Source: Anodontia alba (Eukaryota > Mollusca > Bivalvia > Lucinida > Lucinidae). Taken from it: a stretch of DNA of 64,000 nt. Location: the NCBI GenBank assembly GCA_964016985.1, contig OZ024826.1:72918768-72982767 (forward strand), written 5' to 3'. A model generated the notes under the pieces. That model had not been told where the DNA came from, did not search any database, and was given only the letters and a program-made list of their open reading frames with translations. Shown here piece after piece: positions 43,453 to 53,764 of this stretch (within the stretch, counting starts at the first letter, position 1; each line of letters starts with the position of its first letter). The position numbers were made by a program, and so were the translations under genes.

Positions 43453-43657
43453 GAAACGCCACGCAAAATTTGCAGCAGATAACTCTCTTTTTTTTCATAG
43501 AAGATAAGTCTTGTCATTTTATATGAATCGATTGCCATGAAATGTCAAGACTTCGAACCACAGCAGTGATCGTCTTGTGATCCGTAAATAACTTTCTTGA
43601 TCAATCGGCTTCCAAGGCCGGAAGTACATGTAATAATAAATAAATAAATAAATAAAG
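43453..43657. mobile_element. Family D2 MITE, left half, then (AATA)n
   Basis: GAAACGCCACGCAAAATTTG, CAGCAGATAACTCTC and AAGTCTTGTCATTTTATATG lead into the hairpin and stop at about 43556. A short AATA tract lies at 43631-43657. Confidence 0.5.
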
Positions 43658-43977
43658 AAATTATACCTGGGGATTGTCATGTATATAATATAAAGAATTA
43701 AAAGCCAAAGCCAACAATCCACCAAGGTGTGGCAGGGACATGTCATTTCAGGGCCAAAGCAAGAAATCGCTCACTCAGTTTGCAGAGAAAGATGACTGTG
43801 TTAATATTTCGAAGTTAGTACAAGAAGAATAGTGTCCCTTAGCTCAGAATATTGCTTTGAGTCCTCTCATACAGAAAGCGACCTTATCACATATGCGAGC
43901 ATTATATATCTTGATTAAGTTGAGGTTCTGTACACAGGCTGATCAGGTATTAGTGGTTCGCTGACAGGGCCCAGTTG

Positions 43978-44213
43978 TTCAAAACTTAACGAAGTTGTCA
44001 GCTAACGTGACATTAAAAATTCTATCTTGAAGTATGGTAAATACACTGATATTTTTATTGAAAATATGCGAGTACATGTAGCTTTTGCATTCACATTTTC
44101 GCAGCAAAAATATAAATGCATTTGAAAATACCTAAGCTACAACAGTTAACGAGTTTGTCATTAACGAGCTCGTTAAACTAACGATGCCTTGAACAACTGG
44201 GCCCAGATGCTTT
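43978..44213. mobile_element. Family P MITE, copy c, CAG duplication
   Basis: Ends GGCCCAGTTGTTCAAAAC and CTTGAACAACTGGGCC are flanked by CAG at 43975-43977 and 44214-44216. The core palindrome is reduced to GTAGCTTTTGCATTCACATT with the right arm shortened. Confidence 0.8.
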
Positions 44214-44216
44214 GAC

Positions 44217-44445
44217 GTTTAGCATGCTGGATTAAAAATTGCAGTAGGCGACATTTTGAAATATCGTTCGTATTTTTTCCAGAAAATAGACTGACATTTC
44301 ACAAATTATCACAAATTATCCAGAGGATAATCCAGAGGAGATAATTTGCACAAAATGTCAAATTCTATTTTTCTGGGAAAAAAAATAAGAAAAAATATAA
44401 TCAATTCGTAGTGTGCTTATTAGCCTTGAGAGTGGTAAACGTTAA
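44217..44445. mobile_element. Family D1 MITE
   Basis: GTTTAGCATGCTGGATTAAA and CAGTAGGCGAC on the left; GCCTTGAGAGTGGTAAACGT and TTAA (44442-44445) on the right. Inside, ACAAATTATC and CCAGAGGATAATCCAGAGGA are short local duplications. Confidence 0.65.
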
Positions 44446-44459
44446 ACTCCACATATTAT

Positions 44460-44650
44460 GTAAGCTACCAAACTGCGCGAATTTTGAATAAGTTTCAGAG
44501 TTTTACTTTTCATGTGAATTGTCGATTCACATGGTATGCTAAACCTTATATATGTTATGAAAAATAGGGACGATTAACACGAAATGTCAAGCTTTATTCT
44601 CTCTGAAAAATAAAATAATATTTTAGGACATCAACTAAAATTTTATTTGG
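44460..44650. mobile_element. Family D2 MITE, worn
   Basis: AAACTGCGCGAATTTTG, CATGTGAATTGTCGATTCAC and ATGTCAAGCTTTATTCTCTC follow the D2 plan, but ends are not clear. It lies directly between two D1 copies. Confidence 0.4.
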
Positions 44651-44654
44651 GGCT

Positions 44655-44886
44655 TTAACGCTTAGCACTCTGGGTAAAATTTTCAGCGGACGACAATTCG
44701 AAATATTTTCATTTTTTCCAGAAAACAGGATTTGACATTTCCAATGGAGACAATTTGCATGAATTGTCAAATCCTGTTTTCTGGGAAGACAATTTGCATG
44801 AAATGTCAAATCCTGAAAAGAAAAATATCACCAATTTGTGGCCTGCGGAATTAGCCCAGAGAGTGGTTAAGGTTAAGAAATAAACT
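44655..44886. mobile_element. Family D1 TTAA MITE with duplicated right arm
   Basis: Bounded by TTAA (44655-44658; 44877-44880 or 44883-44886). ACAATTTGCATGAATTGTCA and AATCCTGTTTTCTGGGAAG are followed by a second ACAATTTGCATGAAATGTCA, AATCCTG, so the right core arm is present about twice. Confidence 0.7.
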
Positions 44887-45060
44887 GAGCTCGCTCTACT
44901 TCGTGTTATGAATGAGCTTGAAGATACATTTCCTTGAGAAGTATGTTTGGATATACCATTCTAGTGTTCTGTAATTACCAATAGGAATGTTACTTCAAGT
45001 CAACAACAAGAACAGATATCTGTAGTTGGCACTTCTTATTTTCAGGTTACCGAAACAATA

Positions 45061-45143
45061 TGAGCCGTCTGTGAGAAAACGTACCTTCGAACCTATGTGC
45101 CAAACGAAGGCTCAAACCAGCCTGCGCATTAGCCTGGCACCAA
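45061..45143. mobile_element. Family B2 MITE, left end
   Basis: TGAGCCGTCTGTGAGAAAAC, GTACCTTCGAACCTATGTGC and CAAACGAAGGCTCAAACCAG stop at GCCTGCGCATTAGCCTGG. Confidence 0.55.
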
Positions 45144-45236
45144 GCTATGTCTTTTACATTTCTGATCTAACAAAAGTAAAATACTCCTCTTTGACTACTT
45201 TCTGCACATATCATCTCCCTTACCAGTTAGAATTAC

Positions 45237-45350
45237 TGATTAGCCAAATCAGAGAGAAGGATATTCAAAAAGACAGGATTTTTGTAAAATAGTAATAGTT
45301 TTTTTTTATGCTGATTCATATATCAGTTAGACGGGAGCCAGTCTAACAGC
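45237..45350 (+). mobile_element. Family M dispersed repeat, copy 1
   Basis: Contains TGATTAGCCAAATCAGAGAG, AAAGACAGGATTTTTGTAAA and AGTTAGACGGGAGCCAGTCT, all present in inverted orientation at 56290-56425. Class unknown. Confidence 0.55.
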
Positions 45351-45534
45351 GCATCTGCGCAGTCTGATCTGAGTCTTCGTGGTCAGCATGAAGAAACTTT
45401 GCAACTTTGGCTATCCAAAAATGCACCCAGTGAAGAGTCTGATCAGACTGCGCGAATGCGCAGGCTGATCTGAATCTTTGCTGGGCGCACAAGTCCGAAG
45501 GTACGCTTTCCGACTTTGCGGCTCGTATGTATTT
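45345..45534. mobile_element. Family B2 MITE, left end replaced
   Basis: GCGCATCTGCGCAGTCTGAT with CTGAGTCTTCG, then a spacer (CAACTTTGGCTATCC) and GAAGAGTCTGATCAGACTGC with CTGATCTGAATCTTTGCTGG. The right end CGAAGGTACGCTTTCCGACT, TTGCGGCTC is the B2 terminus. Confidence 0.65.
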
Positions 45535-45730
45535 TGACGTGAATACCATAGATTAAAAAAATATAGTGTTCTTCCTGAAATAGTTACATAATTTCCGCGT
45601 AAATCTTTCATCATCTAGGCAATGTATTGTTGAATCTTAATGAAATCATTTATATGAGCCGGCATTGGGAGTTTGATAAAGCAGTTCCCATCCAAATTTT
45701 CCAAATTTGTCGGATTGGATATAGATTGGC

Positions 45731-45959
45731 CGCTACTTCAGAAAACGTACCTTCGGGCATGTGCGCCCAGCGAAGACTCAGATCAGCATACGCATCCGCG
45801 CAGTCTGATAAGAATCTTCACTTGACGCATTTTGGATAGCTAAGGATGTTAAGTTTCTTCATGCGGACAACGAAGACTCTTATCAGACTGCGCGGAGGTT
45901 GATTTGAGTCTTCGATAGGCGCACAAGTGAGAAGGTACATTTTCTTACTTTGGGGCTCA
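45731..45959. mobile_element. Family B2 MITE, full length
   Basis: Left end GGCCGCTACTTCAGAAAACG then TACCTTC; right end GAAGGTACATTTTCTTACTT then TGGGGCTC. The two internal units and the TTGGATAGCTAAGGA spacer are present; the right unit has lost part of its tip (GACTGCGCGGAGGTTGATTT). Confidence 0.7.
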
Positions 45960-46789
45960 ATATTGTTTGTGACTGTAGTTGAATTCATTTAAACTGTTGC
46001 AGGATGCATTTTGGCACTAGTATTACGCCAACGTTCAAATGTCATACCAAAATAATAATGCATAATGTATTGACAAATATGAGCAGTGCAGATTTAAGTT
46101 CCGTTTTACAACATATTCATAAAAGAATGTTTAATATAACGTACAACTGTCATGGATTTTCGTGTGTATCCAACTAAATCTTGTTAGATGGTTGTAAATG
46201 GACACCAGCTTGGTAAAGTTTAAGGATATTCAACTCACTTGAATTGGAAACAAAACAAAATTCTCTATGCATTACAAAATTATTCGAGCAGCCTAGATGC
46301 TCATGATTAAATAAAATGTCACGTTGAAAGCTGTACTAAAATCGAAGGTTTTAGCAAGGAAACACGAGAAAGCCAGCTGAACAAGATAACTCCTCGAACG
46401 ATACTCAACGTTATTGCAAAATCCTAATAAAAATTTTAATTCAATCAGCTTTTTTTTTATTTTTTTATTCTTTTCTGACGATTTGAATGTATCACATAAT
46501 ATATAAAATAATAAAACAAGAATTTACAATACCTTGTGTCATACAAATCGCATTAAAACAAAGTTTTGCAGGTTCAATAGCAACGCTGAATTAAAGGCAT
46601 CAACTGTTGCCATATGAAAGCGCTTGCGTTCTGAATGCGTGCCCACAAAAATGTTGTTTTTATAAATGATCTTTATATGTTTACATGCTGTAATGCGCTG
46701 ACCTTCCTTTGAGCCAATGAATCTGTGCTTTACGTCATGGATTTGCGTGTTGTGAAGGTTTGTCCATAGAAATGTCCACCTGTTACTTT
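45960..46789. other. No gene or named repeat seen
   Basis: AT-rich, no frame of note on either strand, and no local-family fold-back. Confidence 0.5.
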
Positions 46790-47030
46790 AAGGTGACGAT
46801 ACACTTGCCAGAGTTTCCGACATTTCTTTTTATAACGGAGACAATGTTTGTGACTTCCTGTTTGCTTTTCAGCACACTAATCCTCATCTGAAAAGTGATT
46901 TATTCTAAAAGGAAAGAATTTGCTCCTAAAGGAGCAAATTCTTTAATTTTAGGGCAGATCCATTTTCAGAAGGGAGGCAAAACCCTTTGATAGAGTTGCC
47001 TCCCCTGACAGTGTAACCATTCCCGTTTAC
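46790..47030. mobile_element. Family E MITE, good core
   Basis: TTTAAGGTGACGATACACTT to GTAACCATTCCCG. The core pairs AAAGGAAAGAATTTGCTCCT with AGGAGCAAATTCTTTAATTT; AGAAGGGAGGCAAAACC and GAGTTGCCTCCCCTGA form the right arm. Confidence 0.7.
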
Positions 47031-47214
47031 AGCGCGCACACACTTTGACAGAACTTTAGTTTTCTGGCAATTTACGTCGTTGTTTGCTTTTGGTTCACGA
47101 AATTACTACCTTTGATGTTAGTGAAACCGATTCCTACTAAAGGTGCCGTTTTTCCTATTTTTTTTTTCACTGCATCAACGGCTTCAAAAGTACAATGAAG
47201 TCAAACGTACACTG

Positions 47215-47470
47215 ACACACATGCGTTTAAGGACTGATTGCACTTGATAGGTCTCCCGTTGTTTACAAGGGTTTTATGACTTCTGTTTACCTTTCTGCTT
47301 ACAAAGCCCCTCCGGAAACTTGGTCTACTCTAAGAAGAAAGAATTAGCTCCCTAGAAAGACACATTCTTTTTTTTTTTTTTTTTTTAAATGTTTGCCCCT
47401 TTTTAGAAGGGATGCAAAACAATTTATACAGGTTGCCACCCTTAAAGTGTATCCATTCCCCTTAAATAAA
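47215..47470. mobile_element. Family E MITE with T run in the core
   Basis: CCTCCGGAAACTTGGTCTAC, AGAAGAAAGAATTAGCTCC and a T run (about 47368-47386) replace the centre. The right arm reads GGGATGCAAAACAATTTATA to GTGTATCCATTCCCCTTAA. Confidence 0.6.
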
Positions 47471-47537
47471 GTAAAGTTAGTTTTGGCAGTATGGCTTTTC
47501 AACAGTACATGTATATACATTTTCACCAGGCAACTTC

Positions 47538-47812
47538 ATCATGAAAACACGTCTATATAATTTTGACTCCCTTAAACCCCACTTTTATATAGTAAAACTG
47601 GGGTTTACAGGGTATACATTATTTTTCTTATTTCTTCTCAAAAACATAGATTGTGGGTACTCGTTAGAACCGACTCATCGAGGTGGTTGTAACAAGTACC
47701 ACATTCTATGTTTTGAGCAGAATTATGCAAAATATTAGAATGTTTTATCTGAAAATCTTCATTCTTTTGGTAGTAAAATTTTCAGTATATTTGAATAGGC
47801 ATGTTTTCGTAA
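47538..47812. mobile_element. Family F MITE (inverted), full length
   Basis: Starts ATCATGAAAACACGTCTATA with ATTTTGACTCCCTTAAACCC and ends GGCATGTTTTCGTAATA. The core GTTAGAACCGACTCATCGAG with GTGGTTGTAACAAG is more worn than in other F copies. Confidence 0.75.
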
Positions 47813-47985
47813 TATGAGCCACATTAACTTTGCCACTGACATTATGGTGAGGTAATACATTTGAATGAAGAATTGTAAATAATCAAGCATTTAATTCAGA
47901 TTAAAGCATTTGATATAATAAATCTCCTTTGCAGACTTATCTGCAATGCCTTCTATTTTCAAGTTAGAAATGGAAACATCATAAA

Positions 47986-48175
47986 CTTAAGTTGTTATTT
48001 CTTCAAATGTCAAAATGTCAAGTATGCACTGAGAAAGCTTTTCCTCGTCGAGGAGCATCTTATTTGCTCGTGTTACAAAACTTAAGTTGTTATTTCTTCA
48101 AATGTCAAAATGTCAAGTATGCACTGAGAAAGCTTTTCCTCGTCGAGGAGTCACTGATTTGCGCGTGTTGCATGT
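47986..48175. repeat. Tandem duplication of a 95-bp unit
   Basis: CTTAAGTTGTTATTTCTTCA through AAGCTTTTCCTCGTCGAGGA is repeated after 95 bp with almost no change. A 74-codon frame across both copies reads the unit in two frames, so it is not a protein repeat. Confidence 0.9.
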
Positions 48176-49237
48176 ATATACATGAACTTAGGTTTTTAAA
48201 GTGTTGCACTGAATAGCAGAAAAATATAGACTGGAAATTTTAATGAGATAAATTGATGATAATTTTGATAAAAGACCTTGAATGTACCAATGATGTTGGC
48301 TGTGAGTTTTCAAAGAGTTTGATGATATCGATCGAGCTTTAATTGTTACTTGAGAGTCCACCATTTTTAATGATACTCTTTCACGATAAAATAAGATGAT
48401 AAAGGTTATTCAGAAGAGTGGTAGTGCTAAGAATGATGTGATGCTGGGACGGGGTGGGGTAGTGGGTGGGTGAGGGCAGGGTAGGTACTTTTTTTTTTTA
48501 TCTTGGGTGCTGATTTCCAATTCATTTTGAAAGCCAATCTCCCAAGAATGATCAACACGCACAAGATACTCAGATGGCAACACCACAACTGGCAGAACGG
48601 TTTTGAGGGAACCATTTGAGTTAACTTGATTTTTTTTCCTATTATAGTCTGTGGGACCTTTCAATTGCTTTGGCAATCAACAGTCAAAATAACTCATTCG
48701 CACACATGTAATGTCGTAAATCTAACTTCAAACTATCTATGCAAAATTGCTGCAAGAATATTATGCAAATGGCTTCAGTGTTTTTGCAAATAAAGTTGTT
48801 TAAAGTTTTCCATGTATGGTCATAGTGGCTATATGGTCACCAGTTAACACACACCACCTCCCCCCCCGTCCCCCCCACACACGCACACGCTTACAAACAC
48901 AATGATAATAATAATAATAATAATAATAATAATAGCAGTCTTGAATGTCCAAAATATTTCCATTCCACATAATACTTAAGCCAGTACTCTAAATGTTTTG
49001 ATTCTTTCTAGTTCCATAGAGTAGCAAGAAAACGGTTTCAGTATGTATATCAAGAACAACAACCGTGCAAAAGCAGCTTACACTTCACAGGATTCTTGTA
49101 AAGTTCCGCAACAATCAGATAGATTATATGCGTTGCGTCAAGCGAAAATCTCTCTTCCGGCATATACGACAGCAAAGTACCAACCCCAGTGTAGTCTAAT
49201 CCGCGCAGTCTAATGTTTCTTACAAAGGGACATAGAC
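48176..49237. other. No gene; C-rich and (TAA)n tracts
   Basis: A C run near 48858-48875 and a (TAA)n tract at 48904-48934 are the only clear features. Frames near 48410-48676 on the minus strand overlap a GGGTGGGG patch and have no domain. Confidence 0.5.
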
Positions 49238-49300
49238 AAACAGTGTAGACCCTGATCAGACGCCGCAGACTGCGGCGTCTGATCAGGGTCTACATTGTTT
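49238..49300. mobile_element. Isolated family A core hairpin, perfect arms
   Basis: AAACAGTGTAGACCCTGATC and AGACGCCGC pair with GCGGCGTCT and GATCAGGGTCTACATTGTTT around an AGACT loop, but I cannot see the usual A ends on either side. Confidence 0.7.
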
Positions 49301-49701
49301 TCATGTGGTTCATAAGTTTCTCTTTTATATTTTTATTGTTTTTGTTTGTTTCTTCGTCGTCTGCTTTCAGAATCATTAGATACTGTAAAATATATTAATG
49401 ATCAGCAAAGACGCGATTCAGACAGTGTTGTTGATCAGTTTTATTTGAATATGTACAGTTTTCATAAACTGGAAGACATTTTTGCTTGATGTCGCTGTCA
49501 TATGAGGCGTTCAATTAACAAAAATTGTACGCTGTATGCGAAAAAACGAATACGTAGTCTGATAAGTGTCTTCACTGCAACAAAAGCATAAGATTCTATC
49601 AGATGACAACCGGGGAAAGCTCTGATTTCGCTGCGCAGACTGATGTGCATTGTTGCTGTTTCGTGTGCTGTTAGATCGCTTTATGCTTGTACAACATTTT
49701 A

Positions 49702-49868
49702 ACCGGTGCAAAGCATTTCCTACAAGATTTCATGTGCGCCCGTCGAAGACTCAGATCAGCCTGCACATCCGCACAGTCTGATCAGAGTCTTCGCAGCGTA
49801 CTCTTTAGGTAGTCAAGCATCTAAAGCTTGGAGCACATTCAGTCTTGTAGGAAATGCTGTGCCCGGCC
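49702..49868. mobile_element. Family B3 MITE, single unit
   Basis: Ends GGTGCAAAGCATTTCCTACA and CTTGTAGGAAATGCTGTGCC. Only the left unit (CGAAGACTCAGATCAGCCTG / CAGTCTGATCAGAGTCTTCG) and the TAGTCAAGCATCTAAAGC spacer remain. Confidence 0.7.
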
Positions 49869-50039
49869 CATTTCCAAGGGAATGATAAGAATGCATGGTA
49901 GCATTTTTCTGGGGAATAATTCAGATTTAGGAAGTTACGGAATCCCTGGAGTCACATTATCAGTAATGACTTATCAGTTATTACGTACATATTATTTGTT
50001 ACGATGTACATGTATTAGTAAATGATATAAATGATAAGT

Positions 50040-51575
50040 AAGATCAGTGTAGAATATGCGAGACCCAGCTGGTCCAGTTCATCTATGATTTGCAGGAAAA
50101 CCTGGACAGAGCCCATAATACGTAGAGGTCAGATATACCTCATTATTATGGACTTTGCCACAGCTTTCGATAACGTACTTCATAAACGACTGGGCCCAGT
50201 TGTTCAAAGCGTCGTTAGCTTAACGAGCTCGTTAAGGGTTATTTCGTTAACTGTTTTAGCGGATTCAATTTACAATATTATGATATTTTTTTTGCTGAAA
50301 AAATGTGAGTAGCTTTTGCACTGCAAAAGCTACTCACATTTTTTTCAGCAAAACATTTCTGCATAGTTGCGTATCACTCGATGTAAATTTTAACGAATCG
50401 TTAACTAACGATGTCGTTAGCTTTGAACAACTGGGCCCTGATCTTTAAACTGGAGTATAATGGTATCCGAAATGATATCCTCCAGTGGATCTCTGCCTCA
50501 CTATCCGGGCGCACAAAATGTGGTTCTTGATGGTGTTTCTTCATTCTGAGACCCTGCCCCGTTGTTATCTGGCGTTCCCAGGGTTCCATGTTAGGGTCCA
50601 TAATATTCTTTATCTTTATTAACGTACAGACAACATACATTCAACAGTCCGCCTTTCCGCCGATGACTGTGTTCTTTACAGAAATATTAGACGGTCCGAA
50701 AACCAACAGATACTCCGATAAATGTGCACTTTGGGAAGAGGATTCAATGTTGCCAAATGTCCCTCTATGAGATTGACCAGGCGCCCCTCTCTAAAACAGA
50801 TTATCCATGGTTATACATAACATCACCTTGTTTTAGAGAACGTATCTGCAGCCAAATACTTAGGAGTTGAAATCACGGATGATCTCGAGTGGGATCAGCA
50901 CATCAATGAAATTACTAGTAAGGCTACTAAGACACTAGCTTTCCTTCGTAGAAACTTCACTTTTTGCATCGTAGGAATCCAAGAATGCTGCATACAAAAC
51001 TCTGGTCCGGCCCAAACTTGAATATGCAGTGCCAGTTTGGATGCCCTATCACTAAGTAGTTACTAATAGGATAGAAAAAAAGTACCAGTAAGTGCAATCA
51101 GAGTCACGTGTGAGAAATGCTTGAATAACTCCAATGGCCAGATCTGCAGGTAAGACAAAAGCTGGCTTCTCTGTGTCTTGTCTACAAAATCCACAAAAAT
51201 CTTGCTACTATAGATGAGTAGGTACCTGTCTGAGGCCGGTGGAAGGAGCAGGAGAACCAGGTCCCATCCCTTTTCAGTATCACCATTCGGACGCTTGTAC
51301 GGACGGTTTTAAGAACTCCTTCAACCCCGGACAATTGCAACTTTGAATGACCTTACAACGGAAGTTGTTTCTTCGGAGATAGTGGATGGGTTTAGGGCCA
51401 AAATATAATATCACAGGGTTGGGCAGGGGCTAGGTATGGATGCCTGCCCCTGCTGACTTCTTGTAAATACTTTAATCTGCTGGTGGCTTTGTCACAAATG
51501 CATTTGTTTTTTTTTTGTGATAACTTATGTGCCACATCACAAACCGAGAGCAGTATCAAGAGAAAGAAAGAAATA
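50040..51575 (+). pseudogene. Jockey/CR1-type LINE reverse transcriptase pseudogene, 5' truncated
   Basis: A decayed non-LTR retrotransposon ORF2. Changing frame as needed, the order of conserved pieces is: CETQLVQFIYDLQENLDR (about 50057-50112), the first catalytic aspartate region LIIMDFATAFDNVLHKRL (about 50139-50192), then after an inserted P element KLEYNGIRNDILQWISA, a damaged SGVPQGS-type turn followed by MLGSIIFFIFIN, a DD-containing box RLSADDCVLYR (FADD is usual), YLGVEITDDLEWDQHINEI near 50860, YKTLVRPKLEYAVPVWMPYH near 51000, and a C-terminal block like FRAKI at about 51400. The intact protein would copy its own RNA at a nicked target. Multiple frameshifts and stops make it dead. 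The 5' part (endonuclease) is absent, as is usual for 5'-truncated LINEs. The tail holds AGAAAGAAAGAAATAAT (about 51559-51575), like a simple-repeat LINE 3' end. The clade assignment rests on motif appearance. Confidence 0.85.
50193..50438. mobile_element. Family P MITE, copy d, inside the LINE
   Basis: Ends GGCCCAGTTGTTCAAAGC and GCTTTGAACAACTGGGCC; flanks CTG at 50190-50192 and 50439-50441. Removing the element and one CTG rejoins the LINE frame (CATAAACGA-CTG-ATCTTTAAA, reading HKRLIFK). The inner TGAGTAGCTTTTGCA palindrome is perfect, closing without a loop (CACTGC...). Confidence 0.95.
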
Positions 51576-51602
51576 ATACGTAGCTAGTAAGTCTTACCTG
51601 AC

Positions 51603-51798
51603 GCCATATTTACACTAAATATTCGAACTCCTTATCATACTTATCCTAAAATTTAACTACATATTGATTTTCTAAAACTGCAGGATGAGTAGTAAGCAGT
51701 GTAGACACAAATCAGACACCCCTGATCGCGGCGTTTGATTTGCGCCTGTTGACATTGCTCATGCGTATCTATCCGAACACTTAGGGTAAATACGGTCA
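51603..51798. mobile_element. Family A MITE, worn core
   Basis: Left end GCCATATTTACACTAAATAT; right end CCGAACACTTAGGGTAAATA then CGG. The core (about 51696-51758) has AAGCAGTGTAGACACAAATC and GGCGTTTGATTTGCGCC: CAAATCAGAC is matched by GTTTGATTTG, so part of the alteration is shared by both arms. Confidence 0.7.
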
Positions 51799-52069
51799 CT
51801 CAGAAAAATATGATACACAAGAACTGACTAAATTTAGCAGTTATTGCCTGACACTTTCATATATATTTGTTTCTAATTATAGTAAATCAAACCGTTTACC
51901 AAACAGGTCATAACAAATAGCTTACAGGCATGTTATAATAACTAACTGGTAAGTAATAACTAATAAGTAACAACAAATAACAAATAACTGGTAAGAATAA
52001 CTGATTAATCATAACTGACAAAGTATTCCTACGGAATCACAAATCTTCAGCTAAACCACTTATTTTGGA

Positions 52070-52236
52070 ATACCGTATTTGTCTGAGTGTTCGGTCAGAC
52101 AGGCCTGAGTAAAAAGTGAAGACTCAGATCAGGCGTCTCAGAACGCGGTGTCCGATCAGGGTCTACACTATTAGCTTAAGTTTAGGACAGGTACGGTAAG
52201 GAGTTTAGGTGTCCGAATATTTTGGATGAGTACGGT
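52070..52236. mobile_element. Family A MITE, shortened
   Basis: TACCGTATTTGTCTGAGTGT and CCGAATATTTTGGATGAGTA then CGGTA bound a core with GACTCAGATCAGGCGTC and GCGGTGTCCGATCAGGGTCT. The spacer on one side is missing. Confidence 0.65.
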
Positions 52237-52351
52237 ACCTTGTCTGAGAACAAAATACCAAGTCAGCAGTATTTGGAGGCAACTGTTTTCTACCGAAACG
52301 GTTATGTTAAAATTTAGTCTGCTGTCGTTAGTTATAACATGTAACCCATTC

Positions 52352-52434
52352 CCAGCTGGCACACAACGTTGAAACAGTGTCGTTCTAATGTTGATTCAGT
52401 GCCCTAGATATGTGCCCGCTGGGTTACTGTCCAG
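52352..52434. mobile_element. Family I MITE, short copy
   Basis: CCCAGCTGGCACACAACGTT then GAAACAGTGTCG and TATGTGCCCGCTGGG. Shorter than 26398-26497. Confidence 0.6.
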
Positions 52435-52687
52435 TACTCTCTCCTACCTCATTTTGTTTATAGTTTCTTTTTCAATTCAAGGCTGGACCAATGTCCCTTT
52501 TTGGGACATTGCGCATTGATGGGTTAATAGTGAAGGAACGTTTGTACTCATGATGCCAAACATATATTAGGTTGCATAATTTCTGTAGGTTTTCTCAAAT
52601 CGGACTATAATGCATATAGAAGCGAAGTCACTCAGGAAAGGATGCACCCACAAAGGGCACTCCTCAGAAGGCACCGTTAATAGACCA

Positions 52688-52688
<1 letters not shown>

Positions 52689-52719
<31 letters not shown>
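52689..52719. repeat. A run of about 31 bp
   Basis: Uninterrupted A. No polyadenylation signal or target duplication was recognised around it. Confidence 0.95.
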
Positions 52720-52721
<2 letters not shown>

Positions 52722-52814
52722 CAGTAAACGGACAGCCGGCAACAAAGCGGATGCTTATGAAACAGATCAGAAGAACACAAGCAATAGAATGTATGATTTA
52801 CAAATCGGCAATGT

Positions 52815-53170
52815 AGTTAAAGGAAATGGATAAAGTTTCGGGGGAAGCAACTCCGTCAATTTTTATCTGTCTCCCTTCTGAAAAGGAGTGTATTCTAAAA
52901 GGAGCAAATCCTTTCCTTTAACCCTTCTCTTGCTAAACACGACATGTCCTGTCTTAGCAAACGGTGTAGATCCAGATCAGTTGGCTTCTGAAGAAACCAC
53001 CTCATCTGGATCTGTACTGTTTGTCATTAAATATGTGAATTTCTATCACAAAACCCGGATCAAGTAATCTGATTGGATGGAAAATAGAAGTGGGCGTGGC
53101 ATCTTAATTTATTCAGCATCAAAAGGGTTAAGAGTAGACGTCTTTTCAGAAGGACTGGATCTGCAGATAA
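52815..53170. mobile_element. Family E MITE split by an L element
   Basis: The left part (GTTAAAGGAAATGGATAAAG, CTTCTGAAAAGGAGTGTATT, GGAGCAAATCCTTTCCTTTA) ends at 52921; the right part (TTAAGAGTAGACGTCTTTTC, AGAAGG) begins at 53128. Joined over one TTAA they give the E centre CCTTTCCTTTAAGAGTAG, as seen uninterrupted near 37095-37112 (TCCTTTAAGAGTAG). Confidence 0.8.
52922..53127. mobile_element. Family L MITE (piggyBac-like) inside E
   Basis: TTAA duplicates at 52918-52921 and 53128-53131 bound CCCTTCTCTTGCT and AGCATCAAAAGGG. Inside, AACGGTGTAGATCCAGATCA and CATCTGGATCTGTACTGTTT form the GATC arms, followed by AGTGGGCGTGGCATCTTAAT. Confidence 0.9.
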
Positions 53171-53604
53171 TCGAACAGTTATTCACAAAAGTTGTGTCTC
53201 TTTGTCTAATACGGTAGAAATTCTAGGAAATGTATCGAGTCCTTTCAAGAAAAGACATGATGGCTTCAGGGCACACCACAGATTATAACCTCTTTGGCAT
53301 AGTGCACTGCATTTAACCAAATATCCGCAAGAGACAAGTTTTGTCTAACTCTTTCTATGGACAGCATCGCCCGCTCCCCACCCCTAGCGCCCACCCCACG
53401 CAGCCACACAGCACAACCCACAACCCCATAGCAGCAAAATCAACCTATAGTCATATACAAATCGAACATAGAGAAAAAGCAACAGAAGAAAAAACGCTCC
53501 GAAACATCCAGAACAGATTAATAAAGAATAAACTTATTCAGCTGATTATGGGCCGCCTCATACATACGTAAATTTGTTATTCAATGAAAACAACAGTATA
53601 CAAT

Positions 53605-53764
53605 GGCGACGATTTCAGGGAAATGGATACACTTTAGGGGAGGGGAGGCAACTCTGTCAAAATTGTAATGCCTCCTTACCGAAAGGAAAGAATTTTTTCC
53701 CAGCGTATTAATTACATAATGCATATATATACATGGATAAAGACAATAAAAATAATATGAGATG

